A stretch of DNA of 64,000 bases from Hyphomicrobiales bacterium (lineage in GTDB: Bacteria > Pseudomonadota > Alphaproteobacteria > Rhizobiales > Rhizobiaceae). Position numbers and translations under genes: made by a program. The stretch lies in assembly GCA_900466875.1 (NCBI GenBank), contig UBNQ01000020.1:302899-366898 (forward strand), written 5' to 3'. The notes under the pieces were generated by a model. That model searched no databases. It was not told where the DNA came from and was given only the letters and a program-made list of their open reading frames with translations. Below are positions 18,099 through 26,361 of the stretch, piece by piece; position 1 is the first letter of the stretch, and the number at the start of each line of letters is the position of its first letter.

Positions 18099-18701
18099 TT
18101 ATCGAGATGGACAGAACGAGTTCAATTTTTTTGCCAGCGCGATAAAATCTGCTGTCGTTAAGATTTCGACCTGAGCTGAAAAACGGCCGCCGAGGAGCTC
18201 GAGCGTGGCGTCGTGTGTTTCATCTGCACCGCTACATACTGCGTCTTTCAGGATTATAACCTTGTAGCCCAGATCTACCCCACCGATCGCAGCTGCGAGG
18301 ACACACACATCGGTTTCTCCACCGGTGATGGCCAGCGTATGCACTTTATCTTCCATCAAAGCTTGATGCAGCCGCCCGCTTGTCCAGGGAGAATAGGTCA
18401 TCTTGTCGAAGATGCGCGCCGGCGGAGCAAGACGCGCAAGGCTTGGAACGACGTTTAATAATTCAGGCGCCAACACCGCTCGCGTCATTTCATGCCATTT
18501 TTCGTAATACGGCCTCCACATACCCGGCATGTCGGTTGCTCGCTCGGGCGGAATGAACCTGGTGAATATTGTTCGCTCAGGGAAACGCTCGACAAGTTCG
18601 AGAATCTCGTTGGACACGTTCGCCATCCACGGGACATGCCAGGGCGTGTCTTCGGCGAACATTCTTTGCATATCGATGCATAAGTGGACCCAATTGTTCA
18701 T
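18099..18701 (-). CDS. Isochorismatase-family cysteine hydrolase, likely nicotinamidase-like
   Basis: A 200-residue hydrolase of the isochorismatase/nicotinamidase superfamily. The expected triad is visible: Asp10 in CIDMQ, Lys100 in DKMTYSP and Cys133 in GGETDVCVLA. The start at 18701 has GGAAGG upstream; a longer frame from 18749 begins in the intergenic region. It lies 57 bases downstream of an NH3-dependent NAD synthetase gene on the same strand. That pairing favours a role in NAD salvage, deamidating nicotinamide to nicotinate. The superfamily is broad, so the substrate is inferred from context only. Confidence 0.82.
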   Translation of the reverse strand: MNNWVHLCIDMQRMFAEDTPWHVPWMANVSNEILELVERFPERTIFTRFIPPERATDMPGMWRPYYEKWHEMTRAVLAPELLNVVPSLARLAPPARIFDKMTYSPWTSGRLHQALMEDKVHTLAITGGETDVCVLAAAIGGVDLGYKVIILKDAVCSGADETHDATLELLGGRFSAQVEILTTADFIALAKKLNSFCPSR

Positions 18702-18758
18702 TCGAGCCTTCCAAGGGGTTGGCAAAGCGTCCACCGCGGCTGCTGCCACGGCCGGAAT

Positions 18759-19586
18759 TCATACACTAGGCAAAGGTGAGACTGGTAGAGAACGCTTAAG
18801 GACTGTTGCTCGATAGGCGTTGAGTATCCTCTCGAGGGCGGCGGGAGCGATGTTCTTGCCTTCCAGAAAGTCATCGATCTCGTCATAGGTCACGCCAAAG
18901 ACCTCCTCGTCGGGCTTGAGCGGCGCGTCGCTTTCCAGGTCTGCTGTGGGGACTTTGAGCACGAGATCGTCGGGCGCGCCAAGTTCACGAGCCAGCGAAC
19001 GAACGCGTCGCTTGTTTAGCCCCGCAAGCGGAAGGATGTCTGCAGCACCATCTCCAAATTTTGTGTAGAAGCCCATCAAAGCTTCAGCAGCGTGATCCGT
19101 CCCTAATACGAGCCCTCGGTCTGCGCCAGCAAGCGCGTATTGGGCAATCATTCTCTGTCGAGCCTTGATGTTGCCGAGATGGAATCCCTGGCGTGGTCCC
19201 GACAACAGTTCACCCGCCTCGGGCATGATCGAGGCCATCATCGCATCCGCGGCGGGCTGGATGTCGATAGTCATGACCCGATCCGGGTCGATGACCTGCA
19301 GGCATTTTCGCGCATCTTGCTCGTCTGCCTGGGATCCGTATGGGAGCCTGACCGCTATGAATTGAGCATGATAGCCGTTCGCGCGAAGGGACAGGACGGC
19401 GCGCTGCGCCAACAGACCAGCAGTCAAGGAATCCACGCCACCACTGATGCCCAAAACCAATGACCGCGCCCCGGCAGAGCGAGCATAGTTTGTCAGGAAG
19501 TCGACCCGTCGTTCAACTTCGTGCTTAACAAAGAAGGCTTTTGACACCCCAAGCTCCCCAATGATGTTTTCCTGTTCGTCGGTCAC
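18759..19586 (-). CDS. nadE: NAD+ synthetase, ammonia-dependent
   Basis: A 275-residue protein, the same length as the classic ammonia-dependent enzymes of enteric bacteria and bacilli. It converts deamido-NAD to NAD with ATP and ammonia. The P-loop SGGVDS lies near residues 48-53, and the GTDHAAEALMGFYTKFGDG segment that binds substrate and closes the site is present. There is no N-terminal glutaminase domain. The start codon is GTG, preceded by AAGGAGG. It is transcribed with the nicotinamidase-like gene downstream; no nicotinate phosphoribosyltransferase gene lies between or beside them. A chromosomal glutamine-dependent NadE is probably also present. Confidence 0.93.
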   Translation of the reverse strand: MTDEQENIIGELGVSKAFFVKHEVERRVDFLTNYARSAGARSLVLGISGGVDSLTAGLLAQRAVLSLRANGYHAQFIAVRLPYGSQADEQDARKCLQVIDPDRVMTIDIQPAADAMMASIMPEAGELLSGPRQGFHLGNIKARQRMIAQYALAGADRGLVLGTDHAAEALMGFYTKFGDGAADILPLAGLNKRRVRSLARELGAPDDLVLKVPTADLESDAPLKPDEEVFGVTYDEIDDFLEGKNIAPAALERILNAYRATVLKRSLPVSPLPSV

Positions 19587-19647
19587 ACGCGCCTCCTTGC
19601 CACGTTGCTGTCACACTGCCGCTTATCTGTGCCTGCGGCATAGATCA

Positions 19648-19672
19648 GGAACTTTATTGCGTGATCAAGGTT
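19648..19672 (+). promoter_or_regulatory. EcfG/RpoE2-like promoter before the SemiSWEET remnant
   Basis: GGAAC, 16 bases, GGTT on the plus strand, ending 50 bases before the ATG at 19722. Its position between divergent nadE and the SemiSWEET gene supports function. Confidence 0.55.
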
Positions 19673-19721
19673 CTCTCTCGCTACAAATTTTTCTCGAATA
19701 CAGCCACGACAGGAGACCTGG

Positions 19722-19975
19722 ATGGATATGGCTTTGGTTATCGGCTACCTCGCCTCGGCCTGTTCAGTGACGAGCTTCGTGCCGCAGGTAATCAAGGTCG
19801 TCAGATCGGGTGATACTGCCGCGATCTCTGCGCGTATGTACACTGTGACAGTAATCGGCTTTGCTCTATGGTCAGCGTTCGTGTCATGCGCCAGGAGTGG
19901 CCGATCATCCTCACCAACACAGCCTGCTTTTTTCTCTCAGGCTACATTCTGATCAGGAAACTTCGTGCAAGCTGA
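19722..19975 (+). pseudogene. Frameshifted SemiSWEET (PQ-loop) transporter
   Basis: The first frame encodes GYLASACSVTSFVPQVIKVV, the signature PQ-loop helix of SemiSWEET sugar transporters, followed by a second membrane helix ending ALWSAFV. The reading then leaves the family and stops at 19952. In the next frame the missing third helix is intact: RQEWPIILTNTACFFLSGYI, then LIRKLR and a TGA at 19973-19975. One single-base indel near 19875-19895 explains this. Joined, the product would be about 84 residues, the normal SemiSWEET size. It may be a true pseudogene or a sequencing error; the single lesion leaves both open. A 76-residue truncated protein would lack the third helix. Confidence 0.75.
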
Positions 19976-19992
19976 AACTTCAAGGTGCTAAG

Positions 19993-20301
19993 ATGGCCTA
20001 TCTGGTTGATGTCCTCATCCCTTATGATGCAAAAATTCCGGCGGCCGGATATGACGAAACCAAACAAGAACTGGTGGATCAATTTGGGGGCGTAACCCTC
20101 AGCGTCAACTCCCCGGCAGAAGGCCTCTGGCAAGGTGACCAGGACACCGGCGGTGACATCGAGAAGGATCAAATCATCATTGCCCAGATCATGGTCGATG
20201 CATTGGATAGGGTCTGGTGGATTGCTTATCGCAAAACACTTGAAGATCGTTTCAACCAGGACGAGATCCTGATCCGAGTGACCGCCATCGAGAAACTTTG
20301 A
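19993..20301 (+). CDS. Conserved-looking hypothetical protein (102 aa)
   Basis: A soluble, acidic 102-residue protein starting MAYLVDVLIPYDAKIPAAGY. I do not recognise a named family. It begins like a beta strand followed by a helix (DETKQELVDQFGGVTLS) and later has DQIIIAQIMVDALDRVWWIA, which suggests a small alpha/beta (ferredoxin-like) domain of the kind that reads as a stress or signalling partner. The ATG at 19993 is 18 bases after the stop of the SemiSWEET remnant, with AAGGTG upstream, so it is probably co-transcribed from the same stress promoter. Confidence 0.65.
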   Translation: MAYLVDVLIPYDAKIPAAGYDETKQELVDQFGGVTLSVNSPAEGLWQGDQDTGGDIEKDQIIIAQIMVDALDRVWWIAYRKTLEDRFNQDEILIRVTAIEKL

Positions 20302-20319
20302 AATTATTCGGCTGCCTTC

Positions 20320-20344
20320 GGAACCGGCGAGGCCTTCTCAGGTT
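20320..20344 (+). promoter_or_regulatory. EcfG/RpoE2-like promoter for the SDR-GFA operon
   Basis: GGAAC, 16 bases, GGTT on the plus strand, ending 31 bases before the ATG at 20375. Confidence 0.62.
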
Positions 20345-20374
20345 AGCCACGCATCAAACAGCGAAGGAGCCGAG

Positions 20375-21232
20375 ATGAGCGATTATCCGAAACCGCCGTA
20401 CCCGCAACAGCATCAGGATCCCCCCGGCAAAACGGACGCCATGTCGCCGATCCCGGACCATGGCGAACAGAGCTATCAGGGCAACGGAAAGCTTGAGGGC
20501 AAGGTTGCTGTCATCACCGGAGCTGATTCCGGTATCGGCCGGGCAGTCGCGATCGCGTTCGCGCGGGAGGGTGCAGATATTCTGCTTTCGTACCTCGACG
20601 AACACGATGATGCCGAAGAAACGGCAAGCTGGATCCGAAAGGCCGGCCGCAAGGCCGTGGTCGCAGCGGGAGATATAAAGTCAGAGCAATTCTGTAATCA
20701 GCTGATCCGCCAGGCCGTCGATGAGTTGGGCGCTGTCGACATCCTTGTCAACAATGCTGCGTTCCAGCGAACATATGCCGACATTGCCGACATCACCGCA
20801 GAGGAATGGGACGAGACATTCCGCACCAACATCCATGCGCCTTTCTATCTTTCGAAGGCAGCGATCCCACACATGCGGGCCGGCAGTTCCATCATCAACA
20901 CGACGTCGATCCAGTCCCGGCAACCCTCACCACAACTGCTCGCCTATGCCTCAACGAAGGGAGCGATTTCAAACTTCACAGCCGGACTTGCAGAGATGGT
21001 TGCGGACAAAGGAATCCGGGTGAATGCTGTCGCACCTGGCCCCATTTGGACGCCGCTTATTCCCTCGACGATGCCGGCCGAGAAAGCCGCGAAGTTTGGC
21101 GAGCAAACATTGATCGGTCGCGCTGGCCAGCCGGCAGAACTTGCCGGGGCCTACGTGTTGCTAGCGTCCGATCTCGGCAGCTACATGACTGGGGCCGTTA
21201 TCCCGGTGACGGGCGGCGAGGTGATGATCTGA
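20375..21232 (+). CDS. SDR-family oxidoreductase (YghA/stress type)
   Basis: A 285-residue short-chain dehydrogenase with the N-terminal extension typical of the YghA/general-stress group: a proline- and glutamine-rich start followed by MSPIPDHGEQSYQGNGKLEG. The NAD(P) motif TGADSGIGRA lies near residues 49-58, NNAAF near 126-130 and the catalytic YASTK near 191-195, with Ser upstream in TTSIQS. It ends TGAVIPVTGGEVMI as family members do. The substrate is unknown; homologues act on small aldehydes or ketones. It is driven by a GGAAC-type promoter and is followed after 34 bases by a GFA protein. A close relative is at 25357-26256. Confidence 0.9.
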   Translation: MSDYPKPPYPQQHQDPPGKTDAMSPIPDHGEQSYQGNGKLEGKVAVITGADSGIGRAVAIAFAREGADILLSYLDEHDDAEETASWIRKAGRKAVVAAGDIKSEQFCNQLIRQAVDELGAVDILVNNAAFQRTYADIADITAEEWDETFRTNIHAPFYLSKAAIPHMRAGSSIINTTSIQSRQPSPQLLAYASTKGAISNFTAGLAEMVADKGIRVNAVAPGPIWTPLIPSTMPAEKAAKFGEQTLIGRAGQPAELAGAYVLLASDLGSYMTGAVIPVTGGEVMI

Positions 21233-21266
21233 CCGCAATTCGCCGGTCCTCGAAAAGGGTGCGCTA

Positions 21267-21674
21267 ATGAATATGGCAACTAGATGGACCGGCGGATGTC
21301 TGTGCGGCGCATGCCGTTATGAGTTCACTGATGAGCCGCTTCATGCCGGTTACTGTCACTGCGATATGTGTAAACGCGCAACCGGCGGAGGTTTCGCTGT
21401 CCTCGTCCAAGTGAGAAAATCATCACTGAAGTGGATAGCGGATAAGCCGTCCGTATATCGCTCCTCTGCCATCGCCACGCGAGGATTTTGCAAGCAATGC
21501 GGCTCCCCGTTTTTCCTGCAGTATGATGGTGACGAACTCATCCGGTTGACGGCGGGATCGTTGGATCGACCAGCCGATATATTCCCAAGCGGACATTACG
21601 GTGTGGAAAGCAAGCTAGGCTGGGCAAACATCGGTGTGGGTCTCCCTGAGGAAGAAACTCAGGAACAGTTGTGA
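21267..21674 (+). CDS. GFA-family (CENP-V/GFA fold) protein
   Basis: A 135-residue zinc protein of the glutathione-dependent formaldehyde-activating enzyme fold. The zinc ligands are visible: GGCLCGACRYE near residues 9-19, YCHCDMCKR near 29-37 and GFCKQCGSPF near 69-78. Few GFA proteins are true S-hydroxymethylglutathione synthases, so only the fold can be assigned. It probably shares the transcript of the SDR gene upstream. Confidence 0.88.
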   Translation: MNMATRWTGGCLCGACRYEFTDEPLHAGYCHCDMCKRATGGGFAVLVQVRKSSLKWIADKPSVYRSSAIATRGFCKQCGSPFFLQYDGDELIRLTAGSLDRPADIFPSGHYGVESKLGWANIGVGLPEEETQEQL

Positions 21675-21696
21675 TTTCCACCCGCTCGTCCGGCGT

Positions 21697-22143
21697 TTAC
21701 TGCTCTCGTGGTATGATGCTGACAGCGCCATCTGCCTCGAGCACCGCTGACTTGATCTGGTCGAGCCGTTCCAACCCTTGCTCCTGCCGCGCGGTCGTCA
21801 GCACATCCTCCAAGCTCACGCGTGCACGGGCGAAGGCGCGCAGGTCGGGTTTGCCGTCGGAAATAAGAACGGTTGGTGTTCCGTCGATGACGCGAGCCAA
21901 CCTGGGTGCCCACTGCTTGACGTAGGAGAGGCCGATATCGAGGCTGAACAGCACGATGATCAGAAGGGTGGCATTGACGATGGAGAAATCGTCGCCCAAC
22001 AGCGCCTGCTGCGTGGTTTCGGCAATGATGAGCAGCAGCACGAGGTCGAACGGCGTCATCTGCGCAACCGTTCTTCGGCCTGACAACCGCAGCGCTATTA
22101 GCAAGATAAAGTAAATCGCTGCGCCCCGAATGATCGATTCCAT
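21697..22143 (-). CDS. DUF421/YetF-family membrane protein
   Basis: A 148-residue protein with an N-terminal membrane part of about three helices (IYFILLIALRLSGRRTVAQM, FDLVLLLIIAETTQQALLGD, NATLLIIVLFSLDIGLSYV) followed by a cytoplasmic domain with GTPTVLISDGKPD and the family-typical SLEDVLTTAREQ-like stretch. Function of YetF proteins is poorly known; several are stress induced. I chose the ATG at 22143, with GAGGG upstream, instead of a longer frame that overlaps the neighbour. The preceding gene ends eight bases before this start, so they form an operon. Confidence 0.85.
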   Translation of the reverse strand: MESIIRGAAIYFILLIALRLSGRRTVAQMTPFDLVLLLIIAETTQQALLGDDFSIVNATLLIIVLFSLDIGLSYVKQWAPRLARVIDGTPTVLISDGKPDLRAFARARVSLEDVLTTARQEQGLERLDQIKSAVLEADGAVSIIPREQ

Positions 22144-22150
22144 TACACCC

Positions 22151-22666
22151 TCACGGAAAGATAAAGCTGGAAAGCGAGACAGGTGCATCATCGACGATAA
22201 TATCAAACGTAGCCGAACCGGCCGTCTGGGCGCGCAGATGTAGTTTTATTACCCCACCGTCCTGCCTCGGATTGTCGAAATGCAATCTCTGCCCGCCGGC
22301 CTCGATCGCTGTCCGTATCGGCAATGGCTGGATGTCCTCGACTTGAAACACTTTGGCGAACGCGTCAGGCAAAAATAGCGAACGGGTTTTCTTGGCAGGA
22401 TCAGGCTTGTATTTCACGGTCATCTCGTCCGTGCCCTCCCAGCGTCCGATCCGGGGATGTTCGATAACTGCTCTTTCGGTCTCTGTAACTTTGGTCGCAA
22501 GCGGACCGCCTGCCCCAAATGCACCGAGCATAGCGAGCACTATGATCAGCGCGAACATCAACCAGGCAAATCGTTCAATCGTCCAGAAGCGCTCTTGGAA
22601 CCTGCGGTGCTCATCCAGTTGTAGACCATCCTTTCGGACGGGTGGCTGTTCTGGAATACTGCTCAC
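22151..22666 (-). CDS. Hypothetical single-pass membrane protein (171 aa)
   Basis: A short charged N-terminus is followed by one membrane helix (FAWLMFALIIVLAMLGAFGA, about residues 33-52) and a domain of about 115 residues rich in beta strands, which I predict lies in the periplasm. I do not recognise a named domain. Its position directly before the YetF/DUF421 gene suggests that the two membrane proteins work together; such pairs are common in rhizobia. No GGAAC promoter was found upstream. Confidence 0.75.
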   Translation of the reverse strand: MSSIPEQPPVRKDGLQLDEHRRFQERFWTIERFAWLMFALIIVLAMLGAFGAGGPLATKVTETERAVIEHPRIGRWEGTDEMTVKYKPDPAKKTRSLFLPDAFAKVFQVEDIQPLPIRTAIEAGGQRLHFDNPRQDGGVIKLHLRAQTAGSATFDIIVDDAPVSLSSFIFP

Positions 22667-22739
22667 GGCTCAAACCTCGTTGCCTTCGGTCCTTCTTAAC
22701 GCCGGTGACTGCTGAAGGTTTCGGTGCAAAGTCTGTCGC

Positions 22740-23579
22740 TCATCGATGCAACTCAAACTGAAAAATCTGTCCCGAGAGGGGTGCGGAACGCCGCTCCTCG
22801 TCACTCATTCCGTCAAAAGCGGTCGTGATGAACAATGTCCTTCGGTCCAATCCACCCAGGCAGCAACTGGTAACGTTTGGCGCGGCAAGATCGACCTTTC
22901 CAACGATCTCGCCGCGCATGGAAAGAATATCGACCCTGGAGCCGCCGAAGATCGCCGCATAGAGCCTGCCCTCATCATCGGCCTCCAGTCCATCCGGACT
23001 GCCGTTAACGGTTTTAGCGAAGACACGCTTGTTTGCCAGCGAGCCATCCTCAAGGTTGTAGTCATAGGCCCAGATCGTATCGCGGCCCGTGTCCGCGTGA
23101 AACATCAACTGCCCGTCAGCACTCCAAGCCTTGCCGTTGGCATTGGTGTAGCCACCCTCAACTTCTTGCAGATGATCGCCCTCAAGCAAATAGAGTGCGG
23201 CCGTCTCCAGGGGTTCTGCCGATGTATTGATCGTTCCGACCCACAGCCGTCCTGCCGTATCCATTTTCCCGTCGTTGAGGCGGTGATCATGCGGAAGATC
23301 GAGAAGCGCAATCGGAAACTCGTCTCCGGTTGCGGGATCAAATTCATAGACACCATCGGCTAGGCCGATCAGGATCTGGCCGTCAAGGCGGGGGAACACA
23401 AAGCTTACCGGCTTCGAAACCGTCCAGGACTGGTGATGTTTCTTAGCGAGTTCGTACCGGTGGATTATTTTCCGCTGGATATCGACCCACCAGAGCGACA
23501 AGGAATGCTCGTCCCAATGGATACCTTCGCCAAGCTGACAAGCCGGCAAGGAAGTGTCGAGGAGTACAGCTTGCGTCAT
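22740..23579 (-). CDS. SMP-30/gluconolactonase/LRE-family protein
   Basis: A 279-residue six-bladed propeller of the SMP-30/regucalcin family, predicted to be a metal-dependent lactonase. Family features include CQLGEGIHWDE near residues 14-24 with the metal-binding Glu, RLNDGKMDTAGRLWVGT near 104-120 with the metal-binding Asn, and SPDGLEADDEGRLYAA near 195-210 with the catalytic Asp. No signal peptide, so cytosolic. Its start overlaps the stop of the GH15 gene (ATGA), making it the last gene of an SDR-GH15-SMP30 operon. A sugar-acid lactone is a reasonable substrate; the exact one is unknown. Confidence 0.9.
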   Translation of the reverse strand: MTQAVLLDTSLPACQLGEGIHWDEHSLSLWWVDIQRKIIHRYELAKKHHQSWTVSKPVSFVFPRLDGQILIGLADGVYEFDPATGDEFPIALLDLPHDHRLNDGKMDTAGRLWVGTINTSAEPLETAALYLLEGDHLQEVEGGYTNANGKAWSADGQLMFHADTGRDTIWAYDYNLEDGSLANKRVFAKTVNGSPDGLEADDEGRLYAAIFGGSRVDILSMRGEIVGKVDLAAPNVTSCCLGGLDRRTLFITTAFDGMSDEERRSAPLSGQIFQFELHR

Positions 23580-25357
23580 TGGTTTTCCTGCAGCGAGTAG
23601 ATGGCGTGAAGAAGGGTGAGATGGCTAAGGCCCTGAGGCAAGTTGCCCAGGCCTGCGCCACTGGAAGGATCGATCTGCTCGGGAAGGATGCCGAAATTGT
23701 TGCCGAGTGGCTTTAGCAGGTCCCTTAGCAGCTCGTCCGCTTGATCGACATTGCCCAGGAACGCGAATGCCTCCACCAGCCAGCAGGAGCAGGCGACGAA
23801 CGCACCTTCCTCCTCTGACGCGCCGCTATAACGATAAAGAAGCGGTCCGACAGCGAGTTCCTGGTGAATGGCGTCGCGGGTGCGGCGAAGGCGATCTTCA
23901 TGCTCGAAGCCGAACCTCGTCGTCAAAAGCAAGGCGGCGTCGAGCTTTTCAGTCCCGGCAAAGAAAGTGTATGCGCCTCGGTGCTGCGACCAACAATTGG
24001 CATCGATCCAGTCACGGATATTGCGGCTTTCCGTTTCCCAACGATCCGCGTCACCGCCTATGTGGCCACCACGTGCAAGCCGAGCCGCGCGATCGAGCGC
24101 CAGCCAGCAGCCGATCTTGGAAAAGGTATAATGCTGCTGCTCCTCCAGTTCCCACAGACCGGAATCCTTTTCCTGCCACCGATCGACGACCTGATTGGCC
24201 AAGCGCTCGACGAGGCGCGCTGTCGCAGGATCAAGAACATGCCCCATGTCAGCGAATAGCGCAGCAGTCTCCAAGAGATCCCCATAGCAGCTGAGCTGAA
24301 CCTGGCTTTTGGCACGATTGCCGGTCCTCACGGGTGTTGATCCTTTGTAGCCCGGCACCTTGATGATCTCTTCGTCCGGAACTTCGCCACCGCTCAGCGT
24401 ATAAACCACCGAAGGGGTGGGGCCGTCTTCATCGATCGTGCGGATCAACCAGCCGAAGGCTGCAATCGCCTCGGATAGCGCGCCAGCGCGGAGAAAAGCC
24501 TTGATCGTGTAGGCAGCATCGCGGATCCAGGCATAGCGATAATCATAATTCTTATCCCCACCGATCCGCTCGGGAAGCCCTGACGTGGCAGCCGCTGCGA
24601 TAGCGCCGGTTTTGGAGTAGAGCAGAAATTTCAGGGAGAGTGCGCATCGGACGAAGTCGGAGCGAAACGGTCCTTCATAGGAAAGCTTTTGCGACCACCG
24701 TCGCCATTCATCATTACTGAAATCGATCCTCGCGTCGATCTCCGACAAGGAAGGGATCGCCAATGGCACTTTGTCGGCAACCAGATAAGCAATACACACT
24801 CTGCTGCCGGCTTCGGCGTTATAACGCGCCCTTGTAATTTTGTCGGCATCCTCAACAATCGAGACTGCGTCCGGATGACAGAATGTCGTTGTCAGATCAC
24901 CGATATAGCGTATGGCGGCGTTCGGGTGATTGACACGCCGGACCTCGCCCTGTGCGCAGATAGGACTGATAACAATCTCGAAGTCGACAAAGCCGGACAG
25001 TCCTTCAATGCGGCGCGCAAGCTCGCACCATGGCAGCCGCCCGCCGGCCCCGCTGTTGATTGATTCCGTTACGCGAGCCGTACCCGTTTCGGTGATGAAA
25101 ATTGTCTCAAGAACATTGCTGTCTTCGCAATATTGCCGCTCGATGGAAAATGGCTGGGTCGGCGAGAGTGAAAAACGCCCGCCGTCGGCATCGTGCAAAC
25201 GGTTGAAGAGTGGCGGCGAATCCATGTCGGGCGCACACCACCAGTCGATCGATCCATCTGCGCCGATTAATGCGACAGAGCGCCCCTCGCCGATGGCCGC
25301 ATAATGCTCGAGCGGCAGAAAGCCGCCCGAGCGTTCGGGTGTGAGCGATTTCAGCAT
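23576..25357 (-). CDS. Glycoside hydrolase family 15 (glucoamylase/trehalase-like)
   Basis: A 593-residue cytosolic GH15 protein. The N-terminal beta-sandwich begins LPLEHYAAIGEGRSVALIGA and DGSIDWWCAPDMDSPPLFNRL, a hallmark of the prokaryotic GH15 group that contains trehalases and glucoamylase-like enzymes. The (alpha/alpha)6 barrel contains YAWIRDAAYTIKAFLRAGAL and DSGLWELEEQQHYTFSKIGC, where catalytic acids lie. The substrate (trehalose, maltooligosaccharides or other) cannot be fixed from sequence. It is coupled at both ends by 4-base or similar overlaps to the SDR and SMP-30 genes, and the operon has a GGAAC-type promoter, so it may handle a stress-related glucan or trehalose. Confidence 0.92.
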   Translation of the reverse strand: MLKSLTPERSGGFLPLEHYAAIGEGRSVALIGADGSIDWWCAPDMDSPPLFNRLHDADGGRFSLSPTQPFSIERQYCEDSNVLETIFITETGTARVTESINSGAGGRLPWCELARRIEGLSGFVDFEIVISPICAQGEVRRVNHPNAAIRYIGDLTTTFCHPDAVSIVEDADKITRARYNAEAGSRVCIAYLVADKVPLAIPSLSEIDARIDFSNDEWRRWSQKLSYEGPFRSDFVRCALSLKFLLYSKTGAIAAAATSGLPERIGGDKNYDYRYAWIRDAAYTIKAFLRAGALSEAIAAFGWLIRTIDEDGPTPSVVYTLSGGEVPDEEIIKVPGYKGSTPVRTGNRAKSQVQLSCYGDLLETAALFADMGHVLDPATARLVERLANQVVDRWQEKDSGLWELEEQQHYTFSKIGCWLALDRAARLARGGHIGGDADRWETESRNIRDWIDANCWSQHRGAYTFFAGTEKLDAALLLTTRFGFEHEDRLRRTRDAIHQELAVGPLLYRYSGASEEEGAFVACSCWLVEAFAFLGNVDQADELLRDLLKPLGNNFGILPEQIDPSSGAGLGNLPQGLSHLTLLHAIYSLQENQ

Positions 25358-26256
25358 CAGGGCAGCGTGTTGCCGCCAGTGACACCGAAAACTTCACCGG
25401 TAATATAGCTCGACTCCTGAGTGGCCAGGAACACGTAGAGCGGCGCACATTCGGCGGGCTGACCGGGACGTTTCATCGGCACCTGACTGCCGAACTTGAC
25501 GATCGCCTCCTGCGGCTGACCGCCCGACGTCTGCAATGGTGTCCAAACCGGGCCGGGTGCGACGACATTTACACGAACGCCCTTGTCGATGACCTGCTTG
25601 GACAGTGCCTTGCTGAAGGCAACGATCGACGATTTGGTTGGTGCATAGTCGAGCAGGCTGGCAGACGGCTCATAGGCCTGGATCGAGGCGGTATTGATAA
25701 TGGTCGCGCCCTCCGGCATGAGCGGCAGTGCCGCCTTGCAGATCCAGAAGAGTGCGTAGACATTGGTTTTGAAGGTCTCATCGAACTGTTCGGTGGTGAG
25801 TTCGGCGATGCTCTCGACGGACTTTTGACGGCCGGCCACATTCGCAAGCAGATCAAGGCCGCCGAGTGCGCTGTGCGCCTGCTCGACCAACTGCTTACAA
25901 AACTCTTCGCTCTTGAGATCGCCTGCGATAGCGACTGCTTTTCGCCCTTCCGCCTCGATTAGCTTGACGACTTCGTCAGCGTCGGACTGTTCTTCCGGGA
26001 GATAGTTGATGACGACGTCGGCACCCTCGCGGGCAAACGCGATCGCCGCTGCCCGGCCGATCCCGGAATCTCCGCCAGTCACGAGAGCTTTGCGGCCATT
26101 CAGCCGGCCCGAGCCTTTATAGCTCGTTTCGCCATGGTCGGGAACCGGGTCCATCTTGGATGCGAGACCTGGAACGGGTTGCGGCTGTTTGGGGAATTCC
26201 GGCTGGGGATATTGCGTCAGGGGATTTTGAATATCGAATTGGTTGGCAGATGCCAT
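25357..26256 (-). CDS. SDR-family oxidoreductase (YhxC/YghA type)
   Basis: A 299-residue short-chain dehydrogenase with the proline-rich extension typical of stress-induced YhxC/YghA relatives ([22 protein letters not shown]). The NAD(P) motif [14 protein letters not shown] and a YAPTKS catalytic tetrad segment are present. Note YAPTK, with Pro in place of the more usual Ser/Gly. Two ATGs six bases apart (26262 and 26256) both follow AAAGGA; the second has better spacing. The stop overlaps the GH15 start. The promoter at 26288-26312 fits the general stress consensus. Confidence 0.9.
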   Translation of the reverse strand: MASANQFDIQNPLTQYPQPEFPKQPQPVPGLASKMDPVPDHGETSYKGSGRLNGRKALVTGGDSGIGRAAAIAFAREGADVVINYLPEEQSDADEVVKLIEAEGRKAVAIAGDLKSEEFCKQLVEQAHSALGGLDLLANVAGRQKSVESIAELTTEQFDETFKTNVYALFWICKAALPLMPEGATIINTASIQAYEPSASLLDYAPTKSSIVAFSKALSKQVIDKGVRVNVVAPGPVWTPLQTSGGQPQEAIVKFGSQVPMKRPGQPAECAPLYVFLATQESSYITGEVFGVTGGNTLP

Positions 26257-26287
26257 TATCATTATTCCTTTCTTGGGGACGATGGGA

Positions 26288-26312
26288 AAGGCATGGCGCC
26301 GATAGATGTTCC
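26288..26312 (-). promoter_or_regulatory. EcfG/RpoE2-like promoter for the SDR-GH15-SMP30 operon
   Basis: On the minus strand: GGAAC, 16 bases, CCTT, ending 32 bases before the ATG at 26256. Confidence 0.58.
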
Positions 26313-26361
26313 GAGGAAAATTTCGGAGATGACCTGTCCTGACACGCTCGCAATTGAAAGT

